Shown: positions 1 through 14,040, counted from the first letter of the stretch. The stretch is DNA of 64,000 nt from Microglena sp. YARC (GCA_022414725.1 CM039464.1:50810791-50874790); one strand, 5' to 3'. Program-made: numbers and translations. The notes: generated by a model from the sequence alone, not told the origin.

Positions 1-2196
1 TTGAATTCCTCAAGCCAACCTCTAGAGTTCGCTAGGACACCATTGCATTTAAAAATGAGGTGTGGGATTTCAACTTCAACTAGTCTTTTCAAACATGTGT
101 TGGAACTTGTCCCTGGACCCATACATGTCAAAAATAAAATTGATATTAAATGGATAACAAATATTATATGAAGGCTGAAACTCGAATCCATCATAGGGGC
201 AGTTAGGCCATCCGTGAAAGGTAGATAGATGCCCACTATTCCCATGCCAAAGGGCAGACCGCCGTTGTCAATACTCTTGGGGCATGCATGGGGCATGCAA
301 AAGAATACATGTGTAAGGTAAGTAACAAGGTGGGAGTTTCAGTTTCAGGGAGCATGTGTTCAATGGTAACTGATCGACGCACAATGAACATGTATTGTAG
401 GTACTCACTAGACAGACAGGCAAGGGTGCAGAAATTCTCCACCTCCCATGCAATCAACCCTCAAGCCATACCGCCACACGCAGTCATATATTGCGCACAA
501 TGTTGACAGAGCATGGTACCTCAGATGCACCATGGGACTTGTGCCCACAATCATTGGGAAATAATGTCTAGCTCACCTGCTTGTATGTAATGTCATGTGT
601 GAGTGGGTGCTAGTGTTGTCGCGTATCGGCTATCACCAAGAACCCTTCGGTTCAAAGGCGTCGGATAGGACACACATACGCAGACACACTGCACATGGCA
701 TAAGGCAAGCACTGCTGCATATGCAATGTGTTGGCCTTTCCCAACACTTAGATACCCTTCCGGTTACAGGTGATGGCCGCAACGCACCACACATGCATAG
801 GCAGTAGGTGCACAGACTCAGGGGGGGATGGCAAATGCACTGTAACAGGCGGTAAATCCACACATTATATCACACATAACAGACAATCAACACCACAACA
901 CGACTTGCCTGGTCAAACTTCTGGCTGTTTCGCATGGCACATTTTTCTGTATATGCAGTGATTTGAGCCTGCGCATCATTTGTATCCATTTTTAGTAGGG
1001 GGTGGAGCAATTGGTGGGGTGGGTTGGTTGGGTGTGGTGGTTGGGTGTGCGTGGTTGGTGGGGTATGGGGGGGGTTTGTGGGGTGGGGGGGTTGGGGGTG
1101 GTTGGCGGGGGGGGGGTTGGGGGGGCTAACTGGTGTGTGTGTGCGTGTGCGTGGGGGGTATTTGTCGGCAGTCAGTGAGCACCGTGAGCACCCAGTGAGC
1201 ACCCGCAGGAGACAGGAGACACAGACCGTTAAATTCCTCAGGCAAACTTTAGAGTTCGCCTAGGGACACCAATACATTGCATTTAAAAATGAGTGTGGGA
1301 TCTTCAACTTCAACTAGTCTTCAACATAGTTGAACTTGTCCCCTGGACCATACATGTCAAAAATAAATTGATATTTAAATGGATTAACAAATGTTATATG
1401 AAGGCTGAAACTCGAATCCATTGATAGGGGCAGTTAGGCCATCCGTAAGGTAGATAGATGCCACTATTCCATGCCAAGGGCAGACCGCGTTGTCAATACT
1501 CTTTGGCATGCATGGAGCATGCAAAGAATACATGTGTAAGGTTAAGTAACAAGGTGGGAGTTTCAAGTTTTCAGGGAGCATGTGGTTTCAATGGGTAACT
1601 GATCGACACAGCACAATGAAACATGTATTGTAGTACGCACTAGACAGACATAGCAAGGGTGCAGAAATTCTCACCCCTCCATGCAATCAACCCTCAACCA
1701 TAGCCAGCACACCATATATTGCGCACATGTGTGACAGAGCATGTACCAGCATGCACCATGGACTTGTGCACCACGAATCTTTGGAAATAAATGTTGCCTC
1801 ACCTGCTTGCATGTATGTCATGTGGTGAGTGGTGTTAGTGTTAGTCCGTATGCTATCAACCAGAACCTATCGGTTCAAAGGCGTCGGATAGGACAACACA
1901 TACGCAGAACACACTGCACATGGCATACAGCAAGCACTCTGCATATGCATGTGTTTTGGCTTTCCAACACTTAGTACGTTCCGGTTCACAAGGTGATGGG
2001 CCAGCAACGCACCCCACACATGCATACGCCATGTAGGTGCACAGACTCAGGGGACTGGCATGCACTTGTAACAGGCGGTGAATCAACATTACACACATAA
2101 AGACAATCAACACACACTACGCCATTGCTTGTTAACTTCTGGCTGTTTGCATGCCCACTTTTTCTGTAATATGCAGTGATTTGACCTGCGCATCAT
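1..2196. repeat. Large direct tandem duplication, unit about 1.23 kb
   Basis: The block starting at base 1 is repeated from about base 1229. Both copies carry the same order of landmarks: a GAATTCCTCA-like start, ATTTAAAAATGAG, CATACATGTCAAAAATAAA, GGCTGAAACTCGAATCCAT, and a shared end at about 979 and 2196 (CTGCGCATCAT). The copies differ mainly by single-base insertions and deletions. A G-rich stretch (about 1008-1160) separates them. After the second copy the sequence switches directly to the satellite. All open frames are short, appear on both strands and shift between copies, so I see no gene. Confidence 0.85.
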
Positions 2197-5100
2197 TGGA
2201 GTATCGAAGCTCGGCAGTGTTACAATACGGATCAGACTAGTGGCTTGGGTATAGTAATCCGCCAGTGCTATAAGACTAAGGATCAAAACAACTAAGTAGT
2301 TTGACTAGCGTGTTCGACATTGATACAATGTGGATCAAACCAGTACTTAGAGTGTAGTAAGTTGTCGGGATGAATAGGGATCATACACAATTAGCTTAGA
2401 GTCTAGTAAGGGGCCGGACGTGTAACAATGGGGGGATTCATCTCAAGTAGGTAGAGTTAAAGTAGCTGGTCTGTGTAACAGTAAGGATCATTCTCAATGG
2501 CGGGTAGCTTAGAGTATAAATGCTCGGGTGCTATAGATAGGGATCCTCCCCAATAATCTTAGTGTTTAGTAGCTGGGCAGGTAAAATAAAGTGCAATACT
2601 TAGTAGCGTAGAGGATATGTAGTCGCAGCGTTACCATACGGATCATTCTCAATAGCTCAGAGTATAGTAGCCGAGTGTCAAAATATGGATCGTACCCAAT
2701 AGTTTAGAGTTTAGTCGTCTCTAGGCAGTGTAACAATTGAGTGGCAAGTACTTGTAGCGTGAGGATTAGTAGCCCGGTAGTGTTACAAACGGATCATACT
2801 TTAAGTAGCTTAGATAAGTAGTCCGCAGTGTGGCAATAATACCAGTGCATACTTAACGTGGAGTATCGAAGCTCGGCTGTTATAAGAACGGATCAGACTC
2901 AGTGGTGAGAGTTATAAGTAATCCGCCGTGCTACTAGATAAGGAGTCATACTTATTAATATGGACCGCCCGACAGTGTTACAAGTAGGGATCGTTACCCA
3001 ATAGTTGTTAGAGTATAGTTTGCTGGCGTATAACATTGAAGTGCATATGTCGGTAGCGTGAGTATAGTAGCCCGTGCAGTGTTACAAAACGATCATGCTT
3101 GTAGCTTCGCACCAAGTAGCCGCGGCAGTGTGGATTAGTAGAGTGCAGTACTTAGTTTGGAGTATCGAAGCTCAGGCAGTGTTACAATACGTGATCAGAC
3201 CTCGTGGTCTTGGAGTTTAAAGTAATCCGCCAGTGCTTACTAGAACTAAGGATCAAAAGACTAATGTAGCTTTGACTAGCGCGGTTCGATCATTGATACA
3301 ATGTGGATCACACACAGTAGCTTAGAGTGTAGTAAGTAGCCGGGGATGAATACGGATCATACACAATAGCATTAGAGTCTAGTAGCGACGTTGCTAAAAT
3401 GGGGATCATACCATAGGTTGAGTTAAGTAGCTGGTCTGTGCTAACAATAGGGATTCATTCTCACTAGCTTGAGAAGTATAACAGCCCGGCTGTGTATAAG
3501 TAGGGATCATCCAATATCTTAGTGTTTTAGTAGTGGGCAGTGTAGACAAAGAAAGTGGCATACTTAGTAGCGTAGAGGATAGTAGCTCGCAGGCGTTACA
3601 ATACCGGATATTCTCAATAGCTCAGAGTATAGTTTAGCCCGCAGTGTCACAATGGGATCGTAACCAATATTTAGAGGTTTTAGTCGTTCTCTACGCAGTG
3701 TAACAATTTGGAGTGCATACTTAGTTAGTAGCGTAGAGGATAGTACCCGGTAGTGTTCAAAACGCGAATCATCACTCTTAAGTAGCTTAGCATAAAGTAG
3801 TCTCCGGCAGTGTGAGCAATGAGTAGAGTGCATACTGTAACCGCTGGAGTATCGAAGCCTCGGCAGTGTTAACAAATACGGATAGACTCAGTGGCATGAG
3901 AGTATAGTACTCCGCCAGTCGCTACTAGAACTAAGGATCATACTTATTGAATATGGACCGCGGCAAGTGTTACAATAGGGATCCGGTCGACCCAAATAGT
4001 TTAGACTATAGTTGCTGGCAGTTACAATGAGTCATACTCGGTAGCAGTAGCAGTATAGTAGCCGTAGTTGTTACAAAGAGGGATCATGCTTAGTAGCTTT
4101 CGCAAAAGTAGCCCGGACAGTGTGGCATTTAAGTAGAGGTGCATACTTAGTTTGGGAGTAAATCGAAGCTCGGCAGTGTTACAATACGGATCAGACGCAG
4201 TGGCTGGAGTATAACAGTAACCGCCAGTGCTACTAGAACTAAGGAATCAAAACTAAGTAGCTTTGACTAGCGAGGTTCGACAGTTGATACAATTGGATCA
4301 AAACAGTAAAGTTAGAGTGTAGTAAGTGTAGTCCGGGCAATGAAGTGGAATCATACACAATACGTTAGATTCTAGTATGGGGGGGGAGGGCCGACGTTGT
4401 AACAATGGGGATGCATACTCACTAGGTAGAGTTAAGTTCGCGTTGGTCTGTGTAACAATGGGGATATTCTCATAGCTTAGAGAATTATACAGCCCGGCAG
4501 TGCTATATGGGTATCCCCAATTCTAGTGTTTAAGTAGCTGGCAGTGTAAACAATAAAGTGATACTGTAGAGCGTAGAGGATGATGCGCTCGCAGCGGTTA
4601 CCATATCGGATCATTCTCAAGTAGCTCAGAGTATAGTAGCCTCCGGCAGTGTCACATAGGGATCGTACCCAATAGTTAGAGTTTTAGTCGTGCTATAGGC
4701 AGTGTAACAATTGAGTGCATACTTAGTAAGGTAGAGGATAGTAAGCCCGGTAGTGTTACAAAAAACGGGATCATACTTAGTAGCTTAGCATAAAGTAGTT
4801 CCGGCAGTGTGGCAATAGTACAGTGCATACTTAACGTGGAGTATCGAAGCTCGCGAGTGTTACAATACGGATCGACTCAGTGGCTGAGAGTATAGTAATC
4901 CGCCAGTGCTACTAGCACTAGAAGGATCTATACTTATTAATATGGAACCCCCGGCAGTGTTACAATAGGGATCGTACCAATAGTTTTAGAGTATAGTTGC
5001 TGGGCAGTGTAACAATTGAGTGGCATACTCCGGCGTAGGGTTAGAGTATAGAGCCCGGCAGTGTTACAAAAACGGATAGATGCTTAGTGGCTTCGCCAAA

Positions 5101-8100
5101 AAGTAGCCTATCGGCAGTGTGCATTAAGTAGAGTGCAATACTTAGTTTTGGAGTATCGAAGCTTCGGCAGTGTTACTGATACGACGATCAGACTCAGTGG
5201 CTTGGAGTATAGTAATCCGCCAGTGCTACTAGAACTAAGGATTCAAAAACTAAGTAGCTTTGACTAGACGCAGTTCGAACAATTGATTACAATGTGGATC
5301 AAACACAGTAGCTTAGAGTGTAGTAAGTAGGTCCGGGCATGCATAGGGATCATACACAAATAGCTTAGAGTCTAGTAGGCTGACGAGTTGTTGTAACCAA
5401 TGGGGATCATACTCAATAGGTTAGAGTGAGTAAGTAGCTGGTCTGTGTAACAATAGGGATCATTCTCTCATAGCTTAGGTAGAATTACAGCCGGCATGTG
5501 CTTATAATAGGGATCAGTCCCCAATATCTTAGTGTTTAGTAGCTGGGCAGCTGTAAAATAAAGTGTCATACTTAGTAACGTAGAGGATAGTAGCTCGGCA
5601 GCGTTACAATACGGGATCATTCCTCAATTAGCCTCAGAGTATAGTAGCCCGGCAGTGTCACAATAGGATAGTACCCAATAGTTTAGAGTTTAGTCGTCTC
5701 TAGGCAGTGTAACAAAAAATTGAGTTGCATACTTTAGTAGCGTAAGAGGATAGTAGCCTCGGTAGTGTTACAAACGGATCATGCGCTTAGTAGCTTAGCA
5801 TAAAGTAGTCCGGCAGTGTGGCAATAAGTACAGTGCAGTACTATAACGTCGCGCAGTATCGAAGCTCGGCAGTGTTTTACAATACGGATCAGACTCAGTG
5901 GCTGAGAGTATAGTAATTCCGCGTCAGTGCTACTAGAACTAAGGATCATACTTATTAATAATGGACCCGGCAGTGTACAATAGGGATCCGTCCCCCAATA
6001 ATGTTTAGAGTATAGTTGCTGGGTCAGTTGTATAATTGAGTGCCATACTACGTAGCGTAGAGTATAGTAGCTTCCGGCAGTGCTGTACAAACGGAGTCAT
6101 GCCTTAGTAGCTTCGCAAAGCTAGACCCGGCAGTGTGGCATTAAGTAGAGTGCATACTTAGTTTGGAGTATCGAAGCTCGGCAGTGTTACAATACGGATC
6201 AGACTCAGTGGCTTGGAGTATAGTAATCGCCAGTGCTACTCAGAACTAAGGATCAAAACTAAGTAGCTTTGACTAGCGCAGTTCGACATTGATACAATGT
6301 GGATCAAAACAGTAAGCTTAGTGTACGTAATGTTAAGTAGTCCCGGCCGGGCATGAAGTAGGAAGATTCATACACAATAGCTTAGAGTCGTAGTAGGCTG
6401 GCACCGGGTTGTTAACAATGGGGATCAATACTCAATAGGTTAGAGTTAAGTAGCTGGTCTGTGTAACAATAGGGATGATTCTCCAATAGCTTAGAGAATT
6501 ACAGCCCGGCAGTGCTATAATGGGATCATCCCAAATATCTTAGTGTTTTAGTAGCTGGGCAGTGTAACAAGTAAAGTGCATACTTAGTAATGCGTAGAGG
6601 ATAGTAGCTCGGCAGCGTTACACAAATACGGATCATTCTCATAGCTCAGAGTATAGCTAAGTAGCCCGGCAGTGTCACAATAGGGATCGTACCCAATAGT
6701 CTTAAGTTTTAGTCGTCTCTAGGCGTGTAAATTGAGTGCATACTTAGTAGCGTAGAGGATAGTAGCCCGGTAGTGTTACAGAAACGGTCATACTTAGTTT
6801 AGTAGCTTAGCTAAAGTTAGTCCGGCAGTGTGGCAATAAGTAGAGTGGATACTTAACGTGGAGTCGAAGCTCGGCAGTGTTACATACGATCAGACTCAGT
6901 GGCTGAGAGTATAGTAATCCGCCAGTGCTACTGGAACTAAGGATCATAGCTATTATATGGACCCCGGCAGTGTTACAATAGGGATCGTACCCAATAGTTT
7001 AGAGTAAGTTGCTGGCAGTGTAACAATTGAGATGCATACTCCGGATAGCGTAGGAGTATAGTAGCCGCAGTGTTACAAAACGGATCATGCTTAGTAGCTT
7101 CGCAAAAAGTGCCAGGCAGTGTGGCATTAAGTAGAGCTAGCATATTAGTTTTGGAGTATCGAAGCTCGGGCAGTGTTACAAAACGGATCAGACTCAGTGG
7201 CTTGGAGTTATAGTAAGTCCGCAATGCTAACTAATAACTAAGGATCAAAACTAAGTAGGCTTATTGACTAGCGTAGTTAGACAATATACAAATGTTGGAT
7301 CAAACACAGTAGCTTAGAGTGTAGTAAGTAGTCCGGGCATGAAATGGTGATCATACAACAAATAGGCTTAGAGTCTAGTAGGGCCGACGTTGTAACAATG
7401 GGGATCATACTCAATAGGTTAGGAGTTAAGGTAGCTGGTCTGTGTAACAATAGGGATCATTCTCAAATGCTTAGACGTATAACAGCTCGCGGCAGTGCTA
7501 TAATAGGGATCATCCCAATATCTAGTGTTTAGTAGCTGGGCAGTGGTAACAATAAAGCTGCATACTTAGTAGCGTAGAGATAGTAGCTCGGCAGCGTTAC
7601 AATAGGCGGATCATTCTCAATAGCTCAGAGTATAGGTAGCCGCAGTGTCACAATAGGGGATCGTACCCAATAGATTAGAGTTTAAGTCGTCCTCTAGGCA
7701 GTTAACAATTGAGTGCATACTTAGTAGGTGTAGAGGATAGTAGCCGGTAGTGTTACAAAACGGATTCAATACTTAGTAGCTTAGCATAAATAGTCCCGGC
7801 AGTGTGTGGGCAATAAGACTGTGCATACTTTAAAGTGGAGTATCGAAGCTGGAGCGGCAGTGTTTACCATACGATCAGACTCAGTGGCTGAGATGTAATA
7901 AGTAATCACGCCAGTGGCTACTGGAAAACTCAAGGATCAGTACTTATTATAATCATGGGACCCCGGCAGTGTTACAAATAGGGATCGTACCCAATAGTAT
8001 TTAGAGCTCTCTTAGGCTGGCAGAGTAACAATTGAGTGCATGACATACTTCCGAAGTAGCGTAGAGTATAGTAGCCCGCAGTGTTACAAAACGGATCATG

Positions 8101-9726
8101 CTTAGTAGCTTCGCAAAAAGTAGCCCGGCAGTGTGGCAATTAAGTAGAGTGCATACTTAGTTTTTGTGAGTATCGAAGCTCGGCTGTGTTACAAATACGG
8201 ATCAGACTCAGATGCTTGGAGTAAGTAATCCGCCAGTGCTACTAGAACTAAGGATCAATAAACTAAGTAGCTTTGAGACTAGCGTAGTTCGACAATGATA
8301 CAATGTGGATCAAACACAGTAGCTCTCTAGAGTGTAGTAAGTAGTCCGGGCATGGTAATAGGAGATCATACACAATAGCTTAGAGTCTAGTAGGCCGACG
8401 TTGTAATAAAAATGGGGAAAAAAAAAAAAAAAAAAAAAAAAAATATCATACTACAATAGGTTAGAGTTAAGTAGCTGGTCTGTGTAACAATAGGGAGATC
8501 ATATTCTCAATAGCTTAGAGATATAACAGCCGGCAGTGCTATAGCTATGGAAGGGATCATGCCCAATATCTTAGTGTTTAGTAGCTGGGCAGTGTAACAA
8601 TAAAGTGCATACTTAGTAGCGTAGAGGATAGTAGCTCGGCGCGTTACAACAATACGGATCATTCTCAATAGCTCAGAGTATAGTAGCCCGCAGTGTCACA
8701 ATAGGGAATCGTATCCAATAGTTTAGAGCTTTAGTCGTCTCTAGGCAGTGTAACAATTGAGTGCATAGCTTAGTGGTAGAGGTGAGGAAGTTGCCCGGTA
8801 GTGTTACAAACGGATCATACTTGGTAGCTTAGCATAAGTAGTCCGGCAGTGTGGCAATAAGTGAGTGCATTACTTAACGTGGAGTATCGAAGCTCGGCAG
8901 TGTTTACAATACGGCGGACAGCAGACTCGAGTGGCTGAGCAGTATAGAGTAATCCGCCAGTGCTACGGAACTAAGGATCATACTTATTAATATGGACCCG
9001 GGCGATTAGTGTTTACAATAATGGATCGTACCCTAAGGGTAGTTTTAGAGTATAGTTGCTTGGGCAGTTGTAAACAATTGAGTTGCCATACTCGGTAGCG
9101 TAGGAGTATAGTAGCCCGGCAGTGTTACAAAACGGATCATTTGCTTAGTAGCTTCGCAAAAAGTAGCCCGGCAGTCGTGGCATTAAGTAGAGTGCATACT
9201 TAGTTTGGAGTATCGAAGCTCGGCAGTGTTAATACGGATCAGACTCAGTGGCTTGGAGTATAGTAATCCGCCAGTGCTACTAGCAACTACTTAAAGATCA
9301 AAAACTAAGTAGCTATGACTAGCGCAGTTCGACAATGATACAATGTGGATAAAAACACAGTAGCTTAGAGTGTAGTAAGTAGTCCGGGCATGAATAGGAT
9401 CATACACAATACTTAGAAGTCTAGTAGGACCGAGTTGTAACAATGGGGATCATACTCAATAGGTTTAGAGGTTAAGTAGCTGGTCTGTTAAACAATAGGG
9501 ATCGATTCTCAATAGCTTGAGCGTATAACAGCCCGGCAGTGCTATACGATAGGATCATCCAATTCTTAGTGTTTAGTAGCTGGCAAGTGTAACAATAAAG
9601 TGCATACTTAGTAGCGTAGAGGATAGTAGCTCGGCAGCGTTACAATACGGATCATTCTCAATAGCTTAGAGTATAGTAGCCCGGCAGTGTCACAATAGGG
9701 ATCGTACCCAATAGTTTAGAGTTTAG

Positions 9727-10325
9727 TTAGAGCACACATCCCTCGCTCAATGAGACACTGTCAAATGTGTGGGTTCCAAAAACCTGAGGATGAAATGCAT
9801 ATGTTTGAGTGCCCTTTTTATAATGATATTCGCCTCCGCTACCAGAAGCTGTTAACAGATATTTATAGGCATGTCCATGAGGATACCAACTTAACCGTAT
9901 GGAATGTGGAATTCTGCGATTCCACATTCAGAACCTTTATGAATGGAAATGGCAGCTAAGTTCTTTTTGGAGCAACCTAGCGACTATCTTTCTACTTTGT
10001 AGAAGAGCAAGACAGGAAGCCCTGGACTGCTTAGTGGCACCGGTAATTTATCATCCCTTTTTTTCTTCTTCTTGTGACTTCTCATTTGTTAGCTTCTTAC
10101 CTCCGCCACTGTAAGTGGTTGAGATCTGGGTCCGGCTCTAAGGGGTTTAATACCTACGCCACGCGAAACGGTGTTGGGAGTTTGGTTTGTTTGTCTCGAA
10201 CACCACCTGATGTAATGGGGTTTTTGCTTTGTGGGTGCTTTTTCTTTTTGTTTAAAGCACAGAGTCTCATACACCATCGCGGTGTCAAGTAGACTTTAAC
10301 ATGTAATGTAATGTAATGTAATGTA
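9727..10325 (+). mobile_element. 5'-truncated LINE (non-LTR retrotransposon) 3' end inside the satellite
   Basis: The satellite reads TTTAGAGTTTAG, breaks at 9726, and resumes at TCGTCTCTAGGCAG after 10326, so this 0.6 kb is an insertion. Its first part encodes a LINE-type C-terminal zinc motif (MCGFQKPEDEMHMFECPFY, with C-x2-C-like spacing, H and C), followed in another frame by FLLCRRARQEAL, so the coding part is frameshifted. A 3' UTR follows, ending in GACTTTAACATG and a short (TGTAA)n tail at about 10302-10325, as expected for a retrotransposed LINE. Most of the element, including RT, is missing. Any target duplication is only about 3 bp. Confidence 0.8.
9750..9959 (+). pseudogene. LINE ORF2 C-terminal fragment (zinc-knuckle region)
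   Basis: The reading frame gives a CxxC...H...C motif within MRHCQMCGFQKPEDEMHMFECPFYNDIR. This is typical of the extreme C-terminus of LINE ORF2 proteins, downstream of RT, where it is thought to contact nucleic acid. A TAA stop after NGNGS interrupts it, and the expected continuation (FLLCRRARQ) lies in a different frame at about 9980-10030. It is therefore a dead fragment that relied on an upstream RT no longer present. The start codon is not a true gene start; the element is truncated on the left at the satellite junction. Confidence 0.75.
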
Positions 10326-12066
10326 AAGTCGTCTCTAGGCAGTGTAACAATTGAGTGCATACTTAGTAGCGTAGAGGATAGTAGCCCGGTAGTGTTACAA
10401 AACGGATCATACTTAGTAGCTTAGCATAAAGTAGTCCGGCAGTGTGGCAATAAGTACAGTGCATACTTAACGGTGGGTATCGAGCTCGGCAGTGTTACAA
10501 TACGGATCAGACTATGTGGCTGAGAGTATAGTAATCCGCCAGTGCTACTAGAACTAAGGATCATACTTATTAATATGGACCCCGGCAGTGTTACAATAGG
10601 GATCGTACCCAATAGTTTAGAGTATAGTTGCTGGGCAGTGTAACAATTGAGTGCATACTCGGTAGCGTAGAGTATAGTAGCCCGGCAGTGTTACAAAACG
10701 GATCATGCTTAGTAGCTTCGCAAAAAGTAGCCCGGCAGTGTGGCATTAAGTAGAGTGCATACTTAGTTTGGAGTATCTCGAAGCTCGAGCAGTGTTACAA
10801 ATACGGATCAGACTCAGTGGCTTGGAGTATAGTAATCCGCCAGTGCTACTAGAACTAAGGATCAAAAACTAAGTAGCTTTGACTAGCGTAGTTCGACACA
10901 TGATAGCAAATGTGGATCAAACACAGTTTTAGAGTGTAGTAAGTAGTCCGGGCATGAATAGGGATCATACACAATAAGCTTAGAGTCTAGTAGGCCGACG
11001 TTGTAACAATGGGGATCATACTCAATAGGTTAGAGTTAAGGTAGCTGGTCTTGTGTAACAATAGGGATCATTCTCAATAGCTTAGAGTATAACAGCCGGC
11101 AGTGCTATCCAAATGGATCATCCCCAATATCTTAGTGTTTATAGTACTGGGCAGTTGTAACAATAAAGTGCATTACTTAGTAGCGTAGAGGTAGTAGCTC
11201 GGCAGCGTTACAAATACGGATCATTCTCAATAGCTTTTAGAGTTACTAGTAGCCCGGCAGTGTCACAATAGGGATCGTAACCCAATAGTTTAGCAGTTTA
11301 GTCGTCTCTAGGCAGTGTAACAATTGAGTGCATACTTAGTAGCCGTAGAGGATAGAGCCCGGTAGTGTTTACAGAAACGGGATCATAACTTAGTTAGCTT
11401 AGCATAAAGTAGTCCGGCAGTATTGTGGGCAATAAGTAGAGTGCATACTTAACGTGGAGTATCGAAGCTCGGCAGTGTTACAATACGGATCAGACTCAGT
11501 GGCTGAGAGTATACTAATCCGCCAGTGCTACTAGAACTAAGGATCAAAAACTAAGTAGCGTTGACAAGCGTAGTTCGACAATGATACAATGTGGACCAAA
11601 CACAGTAGCTTAGAGTATAGTAAGTAGTCCGGGCATGAATAGGGATCATACGCAATAGCATAGAGTCTAGTACCGGTTTTAAGTGCCGACGGTGTAACAA
11701 TGGGGATCATACTCAATAGGTTAGAGTTAAGTAGCTGGTCTGTGTAACAATAGGGATCATTCTCAATAGCTTAGAGTATAGTATCCCGGCAGTGTTATTA
11801 TAATGGGGATCATCCCCAATATCTTAGAGTTTAGTAGCTGGGCAGTGTAACAATAAAGTGCATACTTAGTAGCGTAGAGTATATATAGTAGCTTGGCAGT
11901 GTTACAATACGGATCATTCTCAATAGCTTAGAGTATTTATAGTAGCCCGGCAGTGTTACAATATAGGGATCGTACCCAATATTTAAGTGTTTAGTCTCTG
12001 GGCAGTGTAACAATTGAGTGCATACTCAGTAGAGTACAGTATAGTAGACCGGCTGTGTTACAATAC

Positions 12067-12490
12067 GTATAGCTTACATTATAATCGTCACAAACCCCTT
12101 AGCTTCTACACACACTATGTTGCGCGAGCTTAGACTGAATAGCCAGTCATGGGAGCTGCCTATAAGCTGCCTATAAGCTGCTGCTCAATTCTATCCTTGT
12201 CACAAACCCCTCAGCTTCTACGCCACACCCACTTGCGCCCGTACGCCAGCTTAGACTGAATAGCCGTTCATGGGAGCTGCCTATAAGCTGCCTATAAGCT
12301 GCCTATAAGCTGCTGCTCAATTCCATCCTTGTCACAAACCCCTCAGCTTCTACACAAACTATTTTGCGCCAGCTTAGACTGAAGTAGCAGTCATGGGAGC
12401 TGCCTATAAGCTGCTATAGAGCTGCTGCTCAATTATATCCTTGTCACAAACCCTCAGCTCTACGACACACTATGTTGCGCCAGATTAACT
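12067..12490. repeat. 112-131-bp tandem repeat, four copies
   Basis: TCACAAACCCC occurs near 12088, 12199, 12331 and 12443. Each unit continues with AGCTTCTACRC..., TTGCGC, AGCTTAGACTGAATAGC and CATGGGAGCTGCCTATAAG. Length differences come from extra copies of an 11-bp inner repeat (CTGCCTATAAG). It abuts the end of the higher-order satellite. Confidence 0.85.
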
Positions 12491-14040
12491 TGATAACCCC
12501 CACCCCCTCAACCGGCTCCCCCATAATACGCACTACTTCTTCCATTTCCACTACTATTGCTACTACTCACTTTAGCGTTTGATCTCCCGCGTTGAAGGCC
12601 GGCGATTGCCTTTGTAACTTTTAGACTAGCTGAGCCCATGCTGGGCGATTGGGAGGTTTCAACTTGCGGCCCTTACTTGCGCGTCTTGCAGCTGAGCTGG
12701 GCTGTCGGTTACTACAACTCGGAGTGGGGGCGGTTGAGGCTGTACAATGTCCTGGTCCCGCATGGGCAGAGCTTGCGGTCGCTGCGTTCGTGATGTTGTT
12801 CGGCCGTTCGTCTATTTGCTTCGATTCTCAAAAACATCTGGATGGGCAAGCAGCCTTCCGCAATACTTTGCTTGGGTGATTATTAAGCTTCAATTGTGGA
12901 GTTGCGATAATCTTGGTGCTGGCATCAGTCCGTATAATGCCTCAAGCTCAGTGATTGAGGTCAAGGCCAATATCGAAGTTTGTGATGACAATGCGTAGAG
13001 CCTCGCTAATGATGCAGGTATGCGGAGTGCCTTGGATGAAATTGCTGGTGCAGAACGTGACATTGACTCGCGTAACCGCACCAGACTGCACGTATCATCA
13101 TGTGGTAGCTTGAGCCCAAGCAGTATTCCGCAGTGCTTGAGTGTTTTGCTTCAGCGCTGGATCAGTTTAGAGGCCGACATCAAAGCAAGTGCCTGTGAGG
13201 AACCGCACAGCGCAGAGCCTCCGTCAATCGCTGCGGATGCGCGTTGGACGGGTGCTTAAATGAGCTTGCCAAGTAGCGTAGCTCATGCCTTGGCCTCGAG
13301 TGGTGCCTCCTTGTACTGTCATGTGTTAGCCTGAGTTTTTTTGATGCTTCACTGGATCGGTCCATGCTTATGCTACATATGGACTCAACAGCCTGCAAAA
13401 CAGGGAGCAGCACAAGGAGCAGCAACTCTAAGTAACTCCCCAACTTCTTCTTACATGCATCGCAAAATCCTAAACTAAAATTGCCCGCATGCAACACCCC
13501 GCAGACCCCATGGAAGTCCAACACAAGTCCCTTTCTTCTGTCAGCACCTCCCCTAGAAGACAGAAACTGACCATGCCAAGGACCCTGGACCAGCGCCATG
13601 CAACTGTTTTGTCTGACAAGAATATGCTAGTCCATGTTGTTGCGGTGAGTTAGAAAGGACATGGATGCATGAGCATGGATGAATGTACATGAATTCAAGT
13701 CCAGGTGCATGGATGTATGTGAATGAATAGGGCAGTGTGTCCATGTACAGCTCAGCAACCTATACTAACCAAGGCAGTGTGCGAGGTGCATGGCTGCAAG
13801 TGCATGAATGCAAGTCTAGTGAGGTGCATACATGCATGATTCTATATGCATGATGGTTGTAATGCAATTGATACCTTACCTAACTAGGTAGTCTAGGCTT
13901 TGCTTCATTGTTTGAGTGTGTACAATATACAACCTTGCCCACACAAGTCTAGTATACATCTTATGCGCCATCATTGTGTTCCCTTGTTTGTTTTGGCTGC
14001 ATCACAACAAATGATCTGACATCTTTCATACTTATCCCCT
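12491..14040. other. Stretch with no supportable gene
   Basis: About 1.5 kb of mixed-composition DNA. Short open frames exist on both strands (plus 13020-13259; minus 13180-13599, 139 codons), but I recognise no family, splice signal or codon pattern in them. Bases 13600-13860 hold a degenerate TGCATGAATG-rich minisatellite. This could hide diverged exons. Confidence 0.4.

Larger units (their letters stand above)
2197..12066. repeat. Satellite array with higher-order structure (about 53-bp monomers in ~1 kb units)
   Basis: The basic unit is roughly 50-58 bp and carries variants of GGATCATAC, TTAGTAGCTTAGAGTATAGTAG and CCCGGCAGTGTTACAAT. Diverged monomers recur in a fixed order, giving a higher-order unit of about 0.96-1.04 kb. 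One landmark (TTTGGAGTATCGAAGCTCGG followed by CTTGG) recurs near 2197, 3160, 4150, 5150, 6166, 7149, 8161, 9204 and 10767, and a sister landmark followed by CTGAGAG lies between each pair. A LINE interrupts the array at 9727-10325. From 2.2 to about 9.5 kb the copies are full of indels; from about 9.6 to 12.06 kb they are clean. There is a stray poly-A run at about 8418-8443. No gene is visible. The structure resembles centromeric-type satellite, but no centromeric function can be shown from sequence. Confidence 0.92.
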
